The notes beneath the pieces were generated by a model. It was not told where the DNA came from, did not search any database, and saw only the letters and a program-made list of their open reading frames with translations. The position numbers and the translations under genes were made by a program. 64,000 nucleotides of DNA from Sanderia malayensis. Lineage: Eukaryota; Cnidaria; Scyphozoa; Semaeostomeae; Pelagiidae. The stretch is from positions 1-64,000 of the forward strand of contig RQOL01000325.1 in the NCBI GenBank assembly GCA_013076295.1, in the 5' to 3' direction. Below, one piece after another: positions 1 to 13,822 of this stretch (position 1 is the stretch's first letter; the number at the start of each line of letters is the position of its first letter).

Positions 1-1069
1 ACTTTTTCTTGACTTCACTTTTTCTTGACTTCCCACTTAATGACTTTCCAGTTTTCATGACTTCCCACATTTAATGACTTCCCAGTTTTCATGACTTCCC
101 ACTGTTATGACTTCCCACTTTTTCTTGACTTCCCAGTTTTCATGACTTCCCACTTTTCATGACTTCCCACTTTTGATAATTCAACTTTTGATTGTTTCCC
201 ATTTTTTCTTGACTTCCCACATTTGAGGACTTCCCACTTTTCATGACTTCTCACTTTTTCTTGACTTTCCACTTTTAATGACTTCCAATTTTTGATGACT
301 TTCCACTTTTTCTTGATTTCCACATTTGATGACTTCCCACTTTTGATGACTTTCCACCTTTTCTTGATTTTCCAGTTTTTTCTGACCTCCACCTTTGATG
401 ACTTCCAACTTTTGATGACTTTCCACTTTTCCTTGATTTCTCACCTTTGGTGACTTCCCACTTTTCATGTCTTCCCACTTTTTTTTCACTTCCCACTTTT
501 TCTTGACTTCCCATCTTTTCTTGACTGCCCAGTTTTAATTCCTGCCCACTTTTTCTTAATCTCCCACTTTTTCCTGACTTCCCACTTTTTCTTGACTTAC
601 CACTTTTGATAATTTTCAACTTTTGATTGTTTCCCATTTTTTCTTGACTTCCCACATTTGACGACTTCCCACTTTTCATGACCTCCCACTTTTTCTTAAG
701 TTTCCACTTTTAATGACTTCCAATTTTTGATGACTTTCCACTTTTTCTTCATTTCCCACATTTAATGACTTCCCAGTTTTCATGACTTCCCACATTTAAT
801 GGCTTCCCAGTTTTCATGACTTCCCACTGTTCATGACTTCCCACTTTTTCTTGACTTCCCAGTTTTCATGACTTCCCACTTTTCATGACTTCCCACTTTT
901 GATAAATTTCAACTTTTGATTGTTTCCCATTTTTTCTTGACTTCCCACATTTGAGGACTTCCCACTTTTCATGACTTCCCACTTTTTCTTGACTTTCCAC
1001 TTTTAAGGACTTCCAATTTTTGATGACTTTCCACTTTTTCTTGATTTCCCACTTTTGGTGACTTCCCAA
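1..1069 (-). repeat. Inverted copy of about 59669-60739
   Basis: Paired coordinates sum to about 60738-60740 at several markers: 1069 with 59669, 679 with 60059, 468 with 60271, 392 with 60348. Shared unusual monomers include the GTGAGAAATCAAGGAAAAG variant and the AAACTTAAG variant. The two left-edge inverted matches (this one and 951-3300) overlap by about 100 bp of common module, so the left edge joins modules that lie about 24 kb apart in the right half. Confidence 0.8.
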
Positions 1070-3300
1070 TTTTCATGACTTCCCACTTTTCTTGACTTCC
1101 ACTTTTGATGACTTCCAACTTTTGATGACTTTCCACTTTTTTCTATTTCCCACTTTTGGTGACTTCCGGCTTTTGTTGACTTCCCACTTATTCTTGGCTA
1201 CCCATTTTTTATCGCTGCCACTTTAATGACTTCCAACTTTTGATGACTTCCCTCTTTTTCTTGAAATCCCATTTTTTGTGATTTCCCACTTTTCATGAGT
1301 TCCCACGTTTTCTTCACTTCAAATTTTTTCTTTACTTCCCATTTTCTCTTGACTGCCCAGTTTTAATGACTTCCCACTTTTGCTTGATTTCCCACTTTTC
1401 ATGACTTCCCACTTTTTCTTTACTTCCCACTTTTGATGATTCCCATTTTTCGTGACTTCCCACCTTTTCTTGACTTTCCACTTTTTCTTTACTCCCTTCT
1501 TCTCTTGACTGCCCACTTTTAATGACTTCCCACTTTTTTATGTTTTCCCACTTTTGATGATTTCCCACTTTTCATGACTTCCCACTTTTTTATGTTTTCC
1601 CACTTTTGATGACTTCCCACTTTTCATGACTTCCCACTTTTGATGATTTTCAACTTTTGATGGTTTCCCACGTTTGATGACTTCCAACTTTTCATGACTT
1701 CCCACCTTTTCCTGACTTCCCACGTTTGATGACTTCCAACTTTTGATAACATTCCACTTATTCTTGGCTTTCAATTTTTTCTTCACTGCCCACTTTAAGG
1801 ACTTCCAACTTTTGATAACTTCCCTCTTTTTCTTGAAATCCCATTTTTCGTGATTTCCCACTTTTCATGAGTTCCAAAGTTTTCTTCACTTCAAATTTTT
1901 TCTTTACTTCCTATCTTCTCTTGACTGCCCACTTCTAATGACTTCCCACTTTTGCGTTATTTCCCACTTTTTCTTGATTTCCCACTTTTTCTTGACTTCC
2001 CACATTTAATGATTTCCCGGTTTTCATGACTTCCCACTTTTTCTTCACTTCCCACTTTTGATGATTCCCACTTTTGGTGACTTCCCACTTTTCATGACTT
2101 CCCACTTTTTCTTGACTTCCCACTTTTTCTTGACTTCCCATCTTCTCTTGACTGCCCAGTTTTAATGCCTTCCCACTTTTTCTTGACTTCCCACTTTTTC
2201 TTGACTTCCCACTTTTTCTTGACTTCTCAAATTTAATGACTTCCCAGTTTTCATGACTTCGCACTTTTCATGACTTCCCATTTATTCTTGACTTCCCAGT
2301 TTTGATGACTTCCAACTTTTGAAGACTTTCCACTTTTTTTGATTTCCCATTTTTGGTGACTTCCGGCTTTTGATGATCTTCCACTTATTCTTGGCTACCC
2401 ATTTTTTCTTCGCTGCCTATTTTAATGACTTTCAACTTTTGATCACTTCCTTCTTTTTCTTGAAATCCCATTTTCTGTGACTTCCCACTTTTCATGACTT
2501 CCCAGTTTTCATGACTTCCCACTTTTCATGACTTCCCACTTTTGCTAAATTTCAACTTTTGATTGTTTCCCATTTTTTCTTGACTTCCCACATTTGAGGA
2601 CTTCCCACTTTTCATGACTTCCCACTTTTTCTTGACTTCCCACTTTTAATGACTTCCTATTTTTGATGACTTTCCACTTTTCTTGATTTCCCACTTTTGG
2701 TGACTTCCCACTTTTCATGACTTCCCACTTTTTCTTGACTTCCACTTTTGATAACTTCCAACGTTTGATGACTTTCCACTTTTTTTTTATTTCCCACCTT
2801 TGGTGACTTCCCACTTTTCATGATTTCCCACCTTTCCTTCACTTCCCGCTTTTTCTTGACTTCCCATCTTCTCTTGACGGCCCAGTTTTAATGCCTTCCC
2901 ACTTTTTCTTAATCCTCCACTTTTTCTTGATCTCCCACGTTTTCTTGACTTCCCACTTTTTCTTGACTTCCCACACTTATGATTTCCCAGTTTTCATGAC
3001 TTCCCAATTTTTCTTGACTTCCCAGGTTTGATGACTTCCAACTTTTAATGACTTTCCACTTTTTTTTATTTCCCACTTTTGGTGACTTCCGGCTTTTGTT
3101 GACTTCCCACTTATTCTTGGCTACACATTTTTTCTTCGCTGCCCACTTTAATGAATTCCAACTTTTGATGACTTCCTTCTCTTTCTTGAAATCCCATTTT
3201 TTGTGATTTCCCACTTTTCATGAGTTCCCACGTTTTCTTCACTTCAAAATTTTTTCTTTACTTCCCATTTTCTCTTGACTGCCCAGTTTTAATGACTTCC
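951..3300 (-). repeat. Inverted copy of the module at about 34000-36339
   Basis: Read on the minus strand, this block follows the right-half block base for base. Position x here pairs with about 37300 - x there. The sum of paired coordinates stays at 37299-37300 at markers from 1538 to 3214, so there is almost no net length difference over about 1.7 kb. Markers include the altered monomer with CGTGGGAGATC (about 2930-2940 against 34360-34370). I saw a few point differences, such as one base lost near 2978 and one near 1217. Toward 3300 and beyond, single-base losses become frequent although the same module continues. Confidence 0.85.
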
Positions 3301-4199
3301 CACTTTGCTTGATTCCCATTTTCATGACTTCCCACTTTTCTTTACTTCCCACTTTTGCTGAGTTTCCACTTTAAGACTTCCCACTTTTTCTTACTTCCCA
3401 TTTTGATGATTCCCACATTTAAAGACTTCCCAGTTTTCATGACTTCCCACTTTCATGACTTCCCACTTTTTCTGACTTCCCACTTTCATGACTTCCCACT
3501 TTTCTTGACCTCCACTTTTCATGACTTCCAATTTTTGATGACTTTCCACTTTTCTTGATTTCCCACTTTTGTGACTTCCCACTTTTCATGACTTCCCATC
3601 TTTTCTTGACTTCCCAGGTTTGATGACTTCCAACTTTTTGATGACTTTCTACTTTTTTTTATTTCCCACTTTTGGGACTTCCGGCTTTTGTTGACTTCCC
3701 ACTTATTCTTGGCTACCCATTTTTATCGCTGCCCACTTTAATGACTTCCAACTTTTGATGACTTCCCTCTTTTTCTTGAAATCCCATTTTTTGTGATTTC
3801 CCACTTTTTATGAGTTCCCACGTTTTCTTCGCTTCAAATTTTTTCTTTACTTCCCATTTTCTCTTGACTGCCCAGTTTTAATGACTTCCACTTTGCTTAT
3901 TTCCCACTTTTTCTTGATTTCCCACTTTTTCTGACTTCCTACATTTAATGACTTCCCAGTTTTCATGAATTCCCACTTTTTCTTCACTCCCACCTTGATG
4001 ATTCCCACTTTTGGTGACTTCCCACTTTTCATGACTTCCCAATTTTTCTTGACTTCCCACTTTTTCTTGACTTCCCATCTTCTCTTGACTGCCCAGTTTT
4101 AATGCCTTCCCACTTTTTCTTGACTTCCCACTTTTTCTTGACTTCCCACTTTTCTTGACTTCCCATTTTTCTTCAATTCCCAATTTAATGACTTCCCAC

Positions 4200-7100
4200 T
4201 TTTCATGACTTCCCACTTTTTCTTGACTTCCCACTTTTGGTGACTTCCAATTTTTGATGACTTTCCACTTTGTCTTGATTTCCCACTTTTGTGACTTCCC
4301 ACTTTTCATGACCTCCCACTTTTTCTTCACTCCCACTTTCTTCACTTCCCACTTTTCTTGACTTCCCATTTTTCTTGACTTCCCACATTTAATGACTTCC
4401 CAGTTTTCATCACTTCCCACTTTTCATGACTTCCCACTTTTCTTGACTTCCCATTTTTGATGACGTCCAACTTTTGATGACTTCCAATTTTGATGACTTT
4501 CCACTTTTTCTTGATTTCCACTTTTGGTGACTTCTCACTTTTCATGTCTTCCCACTTTTTCTTGTCTTCCCACTTTTCTTGACTTCCCATCTTCTCTTGA
4601 CTGCCCAGTTTTAATGCCTTCCCACTTTTCTTGACTTCCCACTTTTTCCTGACTTCCCACTTTTTCTTGACTTCTCACATTAATGACTTCCCAGTTTTCA
4701 TGACTTCCCACTTTTCATGACTTCCCATTTTTTCTTCACTTCCCAGTTTTGATGACTTCCAACTCTTGATACTTTCCACTTTTTTTGATTTCCAATTTTT
4801 GGTGCCTTCCGGCTTTGATGACTTCCCACTTATTCTTGGCTACCCATTTTTTTTTCGCTGCCCACTTTAATGACTTTCAACTTTGATCACTTCCCTCTTT
4901 TCTTGAAATCCCATTTTCTGTGACTTCCCACTTTTCATGACTTCCCAGTTTACATGACTTCACACTTTTCATGACTTCCCACTTTTGATAATTTTCAACT
5001 TTTGATTGTTTCCCATTTTCTTGACTTCGCATTATTTCTTCACTTCCCACATTTGATGACTTCCCAGTTTTCATGACTTCCCACATTAATGACTTCCCAG
5101 TTTTCATGACTTCCCACTTTTCATGACTTCCCACTTTTTCTTGACTTCCCAGTTTTCATGACTTCCCACTTTCATGACTTCCCACTTTTGCTAAATTTCA
5201 ACTTTTGATTGTTCCCATTTTTCTTGACTTCCCACATTTGAGGTCTTCCCACTTTTCATGACTTCCCACTTTTTCTTGACTTCCCACTTTTAATGACTTC
5301 CAATTTTTGATGACTTTCCACTTTTCTTGATTTCCCACTTTTGGTGACTTCCAACTTTTCATGACTTCCCACTTTTTTTTGACTTCCACTTTTGATGACT
5401 TCCAACGTTTGATGACTTTCCACTTTTTTTTATTTCCCACCTTTGGTGACTTCCCACTTTTCATGATTTCCCACCTTTCCTTCACTTCCCGCTTTTTCTT
5501 GACTTCCCATCTTCTCTTGACGGCCCAGTTTTAATGCCTTCCCACTTTTTCTTAATCCTCCACTTTTTCTTGATCTCCCACTTTTCCTGACTTCCCATTT
5601 TTTCTGACTTCCCACACTTAATGCTTCCCAGTTTTCATGACTTCCCAATTTTTCTTGACTTCCCAGGTTTGATGACTTCCAACTTTAATGACTTTCCACT
5701 TTTTTTATTTCCCACTTTTGGTGACTTCCGGCTTTTGTTGACTTCCCACTTATTCTTGGCTACACATTTTTCTTCGCTGCCCACTTTAATGAATTCCAAC
5801 TTTTGATGACTTCCTTCTTTTTCTTGAAATCCCATTTTTGTGATTTCCCACTTTCATGAGTTCCCACGTTTTCTTCACTTCAAAATTTTTCTTTACTTCC
5901 CATTTTCTCTTGACTGCCCAGTTTTAATGACTTCCCACTTTTGCTTGATTTCCCACTTTTCATGACTTCCCACTTTTTCTTTACTTCCCACTTTTGCTTG
6001 AGTTCCCACTTTTAATGACTTCCCACTTTTTCTTACTTCCCACTTTGATGATTCCCACATTAAAGACTTCCCAGTTTTCATGACTTCCCACTTTTCATGA
6101 CTTCCCACTTTTTCTGACTTCCCACTTTTCATGACTTCCCACTTTTTCTTGACCTCCACTTTTTATGACTTCCAATTTTTGATGACTTTCCACTTTTTCT
6201 GATTCCCACTTTTGGTGACTTCCCACTTTTCATGACTTCCCACTTTTCTTGACTTCCCAGGTTTGATGACTTCCAACTTTTGATGACTTTCTACTTTTTT
6301 TTTATTTCCCACTTTTGGGACTTCCGGCTTTTGTTGACTTCCCACTTATTCTTGGCTACCCATTTTTTATCGCTGCCCACTTAATGACTTCCAACTTTTG
6401 ATGACTTCCCTCTTTTTCTTGAAATCCCATTTTTTGTGATTTCCCACTTTTTATGAGTTCCCACGTTTTCTTCGCTTCAAATTTTTCTTTACTTCCCATT
6501 TTCTCTTCACTGCCCAGTTTTAATGACTTCCCACTTTTGCTTGATTTCCATTTTCATGACCTCCCACTTTTTTTTACTTCCCACTTTTGATGATTCCCAT
6601 TTTTCGTGACTTCCCACTTTTTCTTGACTTCCCACTTTTGATGACTTCCACGTTAGGTGACTTCAAAATTTGGTAACTTCCAGAATTTTCTTCACTTCCC
6701 ACTTTTCATGACTTCCCACTTTTGATGATTTTCAACTTTTGATGGTTTCCCACGTTTGATGACTTCCAACTATTCATGACTTCCCACCTTTTCCTGACTT
6801 CCCACGTTTGATGACTTCCAACTTTTGATAACATCCCACTTATCTTGGCTTTCCATTTTTTCTTCACTGCCCATTTTAATGACTTCCAACTTTTGATAAC
6901 TTCTTTCTTTTCTTGAAATCCCACTTTTGTGATTTGCCACTTTTCATGAGTTCCAAAGTTTTCTTCACTTCAAATTTTTCTTTACTTCCCATCTTCTCTT
7001 GACTGCCCAGTTTTAATGACTTCCCACTTTTGCTTTATTTCCCACTTTTCTTGATTTCCCACTTTTTCTTGACTTCCCACATTTAATGACTTCCCAGTTT

Positions 7101-8838
7101 TCATGAATTCCCACTTTTTCTTCACTTCCCACCTTTGATGATTCCACTTTTGGTGACTTCCCACTTTTCATGACTTCCCACTTTTTCTTGACTTCCCACT
7201 TTTTCCTGATTTCCCATCTTCTCTTGACTGCCCAGTTTAATGCCTTCCCACTTTTCTTGACTTCCCACTTTTTCTTGACTTCCCACTTTTCTTGACGTCT
7301 CACATTTAATGACTTCCCAGTTTTCATGACTTCCCACTTTTCATGACTTCCCATTTTTTCTTGACTTCCCAGTTTGGATGACTTCCAACTTTGAAGACTT
7401 TCCACTTTTTTTGATTTCCCACTTTTGGTGACTTCCGGCTTTTGATGACTTCCCACTTATTCTTGGCTACCCATTTTTTTTTCGTTGCCCATTTTAATGA
7501 ATTTCAACTTTTGATCACTTCCTTCTTTTTCTTGAAATCCCATTTTCTATGACTTCCCACTTTCATGACTTCCCAGTTTTCATGACTCCCCACTTTTCAT
7601 GACTTCCCACTTTTGATAATTTTCAACTTTTATTGTTTCCCACTTTTTCTTGACTTCCCATTTTTTCTTCAATTCCCACATTTAATGACTTCCCACTTTT
7701 CATGACTTCCCACTTTTTCTTGACTTCCCACTTTTGGTGACTTCCAATTTTTGATGACTTTCCTTTTTTTCTTGATTTCCCACTTTTGGTGACTTCCCAC
7801 TTTTCATGACCTCCCACTTTTCTTCACTTCCCACTTTTCTTCACTTCCCACTTTTTCTGACTTTCCACTTTTAATGACTTCCAATTTTTGATGACTTTCC
7901 ATCTTTTCTTGATTTCCCACTTTTGGTGACTTCCCACTTTTTCTTGACTTCCCACATTTAATGACTTCCCAGTTTTCATCACTTCCCACTTTTCATGACT
8001 TCCCACTTTTCTTGACTTCCCATTTTTGATGACTTCCAACTTTTGATGACTTCCCTCTTTTCTTGAAATCCCATTTTTTGTGATTTCCCACTTTTTATGA
8101 GTTCCCACGTTTTCTTCGCTTCAAATTTTTTCTTACTTCCCATTTCTCTTGACTGCCCAGTTTTAATGACTTCCCACTTTTGCTTGATTTTCCACTTTTC
8201 ATGACCTCCCACTTTTTCTTTACTTCCCACTTTTGATGATTCCCATTTTCGTGACTTCCCACTTTTTCTTGACTTCCCACTTTGATGACTTCCACGTTAG
8301 GTGACTTCAAAATTTGGTAACTTCCAGAATTTTCTTCACTTCCCACTTTTCATGACTTCCCACTTTTGATGATTTTCAACTTTTGATGGTTTCCCACGTT
8401 TGATGACTTCCAACTATTCATGACTTCCCACCTTTTCCTGACTTCCCACGTTTGATGACTTCCAACTTTTGATAACATCCCACTTATTCTTGGCTTTCCA
8501 TTTTTTCTTCACTGCCCACTTTAATGACTTCCAACTTTTGATAACTTCCCTCTTTTTCTTGAAATCCCACTTTTTTGATTTCCCACTTTTCATGAGTTCC
8601 AAAGTTTTCTTCACTTCAAATTTTTTCTTTACTTCCCATCTTCTCTTGACTGCCCAGTTTTAATGACTTCCCACTTTTGCTTTATTTCCCACTTTTTCTT
8701 GATTTCCCACTTTTTCTTGACTTCCCACATTTAATGACTTCCCAGTTTTCATGAATTCCCACTTTTTCTTCACTTCCCACCTTTGATGATTCCCACTTTT
8801 GGTGACTTCCCACTTTTCATGACTTCCCACTTTTTCTT
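4200..8838 (-). repeat. Left-half tandem duplication, copy 1 (about 4.8-5.0 kb period)
   Basis: Pairs with 8990-13822. The offset is 4792 at the CTTGTCTTCC marker (4561 and 9353), 4796 at the CTTCGCATTA marker (5025 and 9821) and 4995 near 8414 and 13409. The step from about 4.8 to 5.0 kb shows that segments have been lost or gained inside one copy. The rare CTTCGCATTA variant also appears, reverse-complemented, near 23630-23642 in the right half, tying this unit to that module. Confidence 0.75.
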
Positions 8839-8989
8839 GACTGCCCACTTTTCTTGACTTCCCATCTTCTCTTGACTGCCCAGTTTTAATGCCTTCCCAC
8901 TTTTTCTTGACTTCCCACTTTTTCTTGACTTCCCACTTTTTCTTGACGTCTCACATTTAACGACTTCCCAGTTTTCATGACTTCCCACT

Positions 8990-11900
8990 TTTCATGACTT
9001 CCCACTTTTTCTTGACTTCCCACTTTTGGTGACTTCCAATTTTTGATGACTTTCCACTTTTCTTGATTTCCCACTTTGGTGACTTCCCACTTTTCATGAC
9101 CTCCCACTTTTTCTTCACTTCCACTTTTCTTCACTTCCCACTTTTCTTGACTTCCCATTTTTTCTGACTTCCCACATTTAATGACTTCCCAGTTTTCATC
9201 ACTTCCCACTTTTCATGACTTCCCACTTTTTCTTGACTTCCCATTTTTGATGACTTCCAACTTTTGATGACTTCCAATTTTTGATGACTTTCCACTTTTT
9301 CTTGATTTCCCACTTTTGGTGACTTCTCACTTTTCATGTCTTCCCACTTTTTCTTGTCTTCCCACTTTTCTTGACTTCCCATCTTCTCTTGACTGCCCAG
9401 TTTTAATGCCTTCCCACTTTTTCTTGACTTCCCACTTTTTCCTGACTTCCCACTTTTTCTTGACTTCTCACATTTAATGACTTCCCAGTTTTCATGACTT
9501 CCCACTTTTCATGACTTCCCATTTTTCTTCACTTCCCAGTTTTGATGACTTCCAACTCTTGATACTTTCCACTTTTTTTGATTTCCAATTTTTGGTGCCT
9601 TCCGGCTTTTGATGACTTCCCACTTATTCTTGGCTACCCATTTTTTCTTCGCTGCCCACTTTAATGACTTTCAACTTTTGATCACTTCCCTCTTTTCTTG
9701 AAATCCCATTTTCTGTGACTTCCCACTTTTCATGACTTCCCCAGTTTACATGACTTCACACTTTTCATGACTTCCCACTTTTGATAATTTTCAACTTTTG
9801 ATGTTTCCCATTTTTCTTGACTTCGCATTATTTCTTCACTTCCCACATTTGATGACTTCCCAGTTTTCATGACTTCCCACATTTAATGACTTCCCAGTTT
9901 TCATGACTTCCCACTTTTCATGACTTCCCACTTTTTCTTGACTTCCCAGTTTTCATGACTTCCCACTTTTCATGACTTCCCACTTTTGCTAAATTTCAAC
10001 TTTTGATTGTTTCCCATTTTTTCTTGACTTCCCACATTTGAGGTCTTCCCACTTTTCATGACTTCCCACTTTTTCTTGACTTCCCACTTTTAATGACTTC
10101 CAATTTTGATGACTTTCCACTTTTCTTGATTTCCCACTTTTGGTGACTTCCAACTTTTCATGACTTCCCACTTTTTTTTGACTTCCACTTTTGATGACTT
10201 CCAACGTTTGATGACTTTCCACTTTTTTTTATTTCCCACCTTTGGTGACTTCCCACTTTTCATGATTTCCCACCTTTCCTTCACTTCCCGCTTTTTCTTG
10301 ACTTCCCATCTTCTCTTGACGGCCCAGTTTTAATGCCTTCCCACTTTTTCTTAATCCTCCACTTTTTCTTGATCTCCCACTTTTCTTGACTTCCCATTTT
10401 TCTTGACTTCCCACACTTAATGACTTCCCAGTTTTCATGACTTCCCAATTTTTCTTGACTTCCCAGGTTTGATGACTTCCAACTTTTAATGACTTTCCAC
10501 TTTTTTTTATTTCCCACTTTTGGTGACTTCCGGCTTTTGTTGACTTCCCACTTATTCTGGCTACACATTTTTTCTTCGCTGCCCACTTTAATGAATTCCA
10601 ACTTTTGATGACTTCCTTCTTTTTCTTGAAATCCCATTTTTTGTGATTTCCCACTTTTCATGAGTTCCCACGTTTTCTTCACTTCAAAATTTTCTTTACT
10701 TCCCATTTTCTCTTGACTGCCCAGTTTTAATGACTTCCCACTTTTGCTTGATTTCCCACTTTTCATGACTTCCCACTTTTTCTTACTTCCCACTTTTGCT
10801 TGAGTTCCCACTTTTAATGACTTCCCACTTTTTCTTTACTTCCCACTTTTGATGATTCCCACATTTAAAGACTTCCCAGTTTTCATGACTTCCCACTTTT
10901 CATGACTTCCCACTTTTCTTGACTTCCCACTTTTCATGACTTCCCACTTTTCTTGACCTCCCACTTTTTATGACTTCCAATTTTTGATGACTTTCCACTT
11001 TTTCTTGATTTCCCACTTTTGGTGACTTCCCACTTTTCATGACTTCCCACTTTTCTTGACTTCCCAGGTTTGATGACTTCCAACTTTTGATGACTTTCTA
11101 CTTTTTTTTTATTTCCCACTTTTGGGACTTCCGGCTTTTGTTGACTTCCCACTTATTCTTGGCTACCCATTTTTATCGCTGCCCACTTTAATGACTTCCA
11201 ACTTTGATGACTTCCCTCTTTTCTTGAAATCCCATTTTTTGTGATTTCCCACTTTTTATGAGTTCCCACGTTTTCTTCGCTTCAAATTTTTCTTTACTTC
11301 CCATTTTCTCTTCACTGCCCAGTTTTAATGACTTCCCACTTTTGCTTGATTTTCCACTTTTCATGACCTCCCACTTTTTTTTTACTTCCCACTTTTGATG
11401 ATTCCCGTTTTTCGTGACTTCCCACTTTTTCTTGACTTCCCACTTTTGATGACTTCCACGTTAGGTGACTTCAAAATTTGGTAACTTCCAGAATTTTCTT
11501 CACTTCCCACTTTCATGACTTCCCACTTTTGATGATTTTCAACTTTTGATGGTTTCCCACGTTTGATGACTTCCAACTATTCATGACTTCCCACCTTTTC
11601 CTGACTTCCCACGTTGATGACTTCCAACTTTTGATAACATCCCACTTATTCTTGGCTTCCATTTTTTCTTCACTGCCCATTTTAATGACTTCCAACTTTT
11701 GATAACTTCTTTCTTTTTCTTGAAATCCCACTTTTTGTGATTTGCCACTTTTCATGAGTTCCAAAGTTTTCTTCACTTCAAATTTTTTCTTTACTTCCCA
11801 TCTTCTCTTGACTGCCCAGTTTTAATGACTTCCCACTTTTGCTTTATTTCCCACTTTTTCTTGATTTCCCACTTTTTCTTGACTTCCCACATTTAATGAC

Positions 11901-13822
11901 TTCCCAGTTTTCATGAATTCCCACTTTTTCTTCACTTCCCACCTTTGATGATTCCCACTTTTGGTGACTTCCCACTTTTCATGACTTCCCACTTTTTCTT
12001 GACTTCCCACTTTTTCTTGATTTCCCATCTTCTCTTGACTGCCCAGTTTTAATGCCTTCCCACTTTTTCTTGACTTCCCACTTTTTCTTGACTTCCCACT
12101 TTTTCTTGACGTCTCACATTTAATGACTTCCCAGTTTTCATGACTTCCCACTTTTCATGACTTCCCATTTTTTCTTGACCTTCCAGTTTGGATGACTTCC
12201 AACTTTTGAAGACTTTCCACTTTTTTTGATTTCCACTTTGGTGACTTCCGGCTTTTGATGACTTCCCACTTATTCTTGGCTACCCATTTTTTTTCGTTGC
12301 CCATTTTAATGAATTTCAACTTTGATCACTTCCTTCTTTCTTGAAATCCCATTTTCTATGACTTCCCACTTTTCATACTTCCCAGTTTTCATGACCCCAC
12401 TTTTCATGACTTCCCACTTTTGAAATTTTCAACTTTTTATTGTTTCCCACTTTTTCTTGACTTCCCATTTTCTTCAATTCCCACATTTAATGACTTCCCA
12501 CTTTTCATGACTTCCCACTTTTTCTTGACTTCCCACTTTTGACTTCCAATTTTTGATGACTTTCCTTTTTTCTTGATTTCCCACTTTTGGTGACTTCCCA
12601 TTTCATGACCCACTTTTTCTTCACTTCCCACTTTTCTTCACTTCCCACTTTTTCTTGACTTCCACTTTTAACGACTTCCAATTTTGATGACTTTCCATCT
12701 TTCTTGATTTCCCACTTTGGTGACTTCCCACTTTTCTTGACTTCCCACATTTAATGACTTCCCAGTTTTCATCACTTCCCGCTTTTCATGACTTCCCACT
12801 TTTCTTGACTTCCCATTTGTGATGACTTCCAACTTTTGATGACTTCCAATTTTGATGACTTTCCACTTTTCTTTATTTCCCACTTTTGGTGACTTCCCAC
12901 TTTCATGTCTTCCCAGTTTTCATGACTTCCCACATTTAATGACTTCCCAGTTTTCATGACTTCCCAGTTTTCATCACTTCCCACTTTTCATGACTTCCCA
13001 CTTTTTCTTGACTTCCCATTTTTGATGACTTCCAACTTTTGATGACTTCCCTCTTTTTCTTGAAATCCCATTTTTTGATTTCCCACTTTTTATGAGTTCC
13101 CACGTTTTCTTCGCTTCAAATTTTTCTTTACTTCCCATTTTCTCTGACTGCCCAGTTTTAATGACTTCCCACTTTTGCTTGATTTTCCACTTTTCATGAC
13201 CTCCCACTTTTTCTTTACTTCCCACTTTTGAATTCCCATTTTTCGTGACTTCCCACTTTTTCTTGACTTCCCACTTTTGATGACTTCCACGTTAGGTGAC
13301 TTCAAAATTTGGTAACTTCCAGAATTTTCTTCACTTCCCACTTTTCATGACTTCCCACTTTTGATGATTTTCAACTTTTGATGGTTTCCCACGTTTGATG
13401 ACTTCCAACTATTCATGACTTCCCACCTTTTCCTGACTTCCCACGTTTGATGACTTCCAACTTTTGATAACATCCCACTTATTCTTGGCTTTCCATTTTT
13501 CTTCACTGCCCACTTTAAACTTCCAACTTTTGATAACTTCCCTCTTTTTCTTGAAATCCCACTTTTTTGATTTCCCACTTTTCATGAGTTCCAAAGTTTT
13601 CTTCACTTCAAATTTTTTCTTTACTTCCCATCTTCTCTTGACTGCCCAGTTTAATGACTTCCCACTTTTGCTTTATTTCCCACTTTTTCTTATTTCCCAC
13701 TTTTCTTGACTTCCCACATTTAATGACTTCCAGTTTTCATGATTCCCACTTTTTCTTCACTTCCCACCTTTGATGATTCCCACTTTTGGTGACTTCCCAC
13801 TTTTCATGACTTCCCACTTTTT
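8990..13822 (-). repeat. Left-half tandem duplication, copy 2
   Basis: Partner of 4200-8838. It carries the same ordered variant monomers, including the GGTAACTTCCAGAATTTTC block (about 13310-13330, matching about 8317-8335). The copies diverge near 8838 and 13822, where one continues with CTGCCCACTT and the other with CTTCACTTCC. Homopolymer-length differences between the copies are frequent. The part near 10090-10284 corresponds, inverted, to about 23177-23370 (MKSWKSP-type frame markers), a stretch missing from the second 9-kb copy on the right. Confidence 0.72.
12611..13100 (-). repeat. Local duplication, copy 1 (about 1.21 kb offset)
   Basis: Matches 13819-14310 with an offset of about 1208 bp. 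Both begin with consecutive CTTCACTTCC monomers and share the rare AACGACTTCC variant (12670 and about 13876). Both run to the TATGAGTTCCCAC monomer, where one continues with the CGTTTTCTTCGC variant and the other with a plain 18-bp monomer. Confidence 0.65.

Noticed and set aside
3878..4420. 180-residue open frame on the minus strand (and similar frames of 60-176 residues throughout)
   Set aside because: The translation is a low-complexity 17/6-residue repeat. Frames overlap in different registers, starts are not conserved, and copies differ by frame-shifting monomer indels. It is explained by the purine-rich repeat, so no CDS is called.
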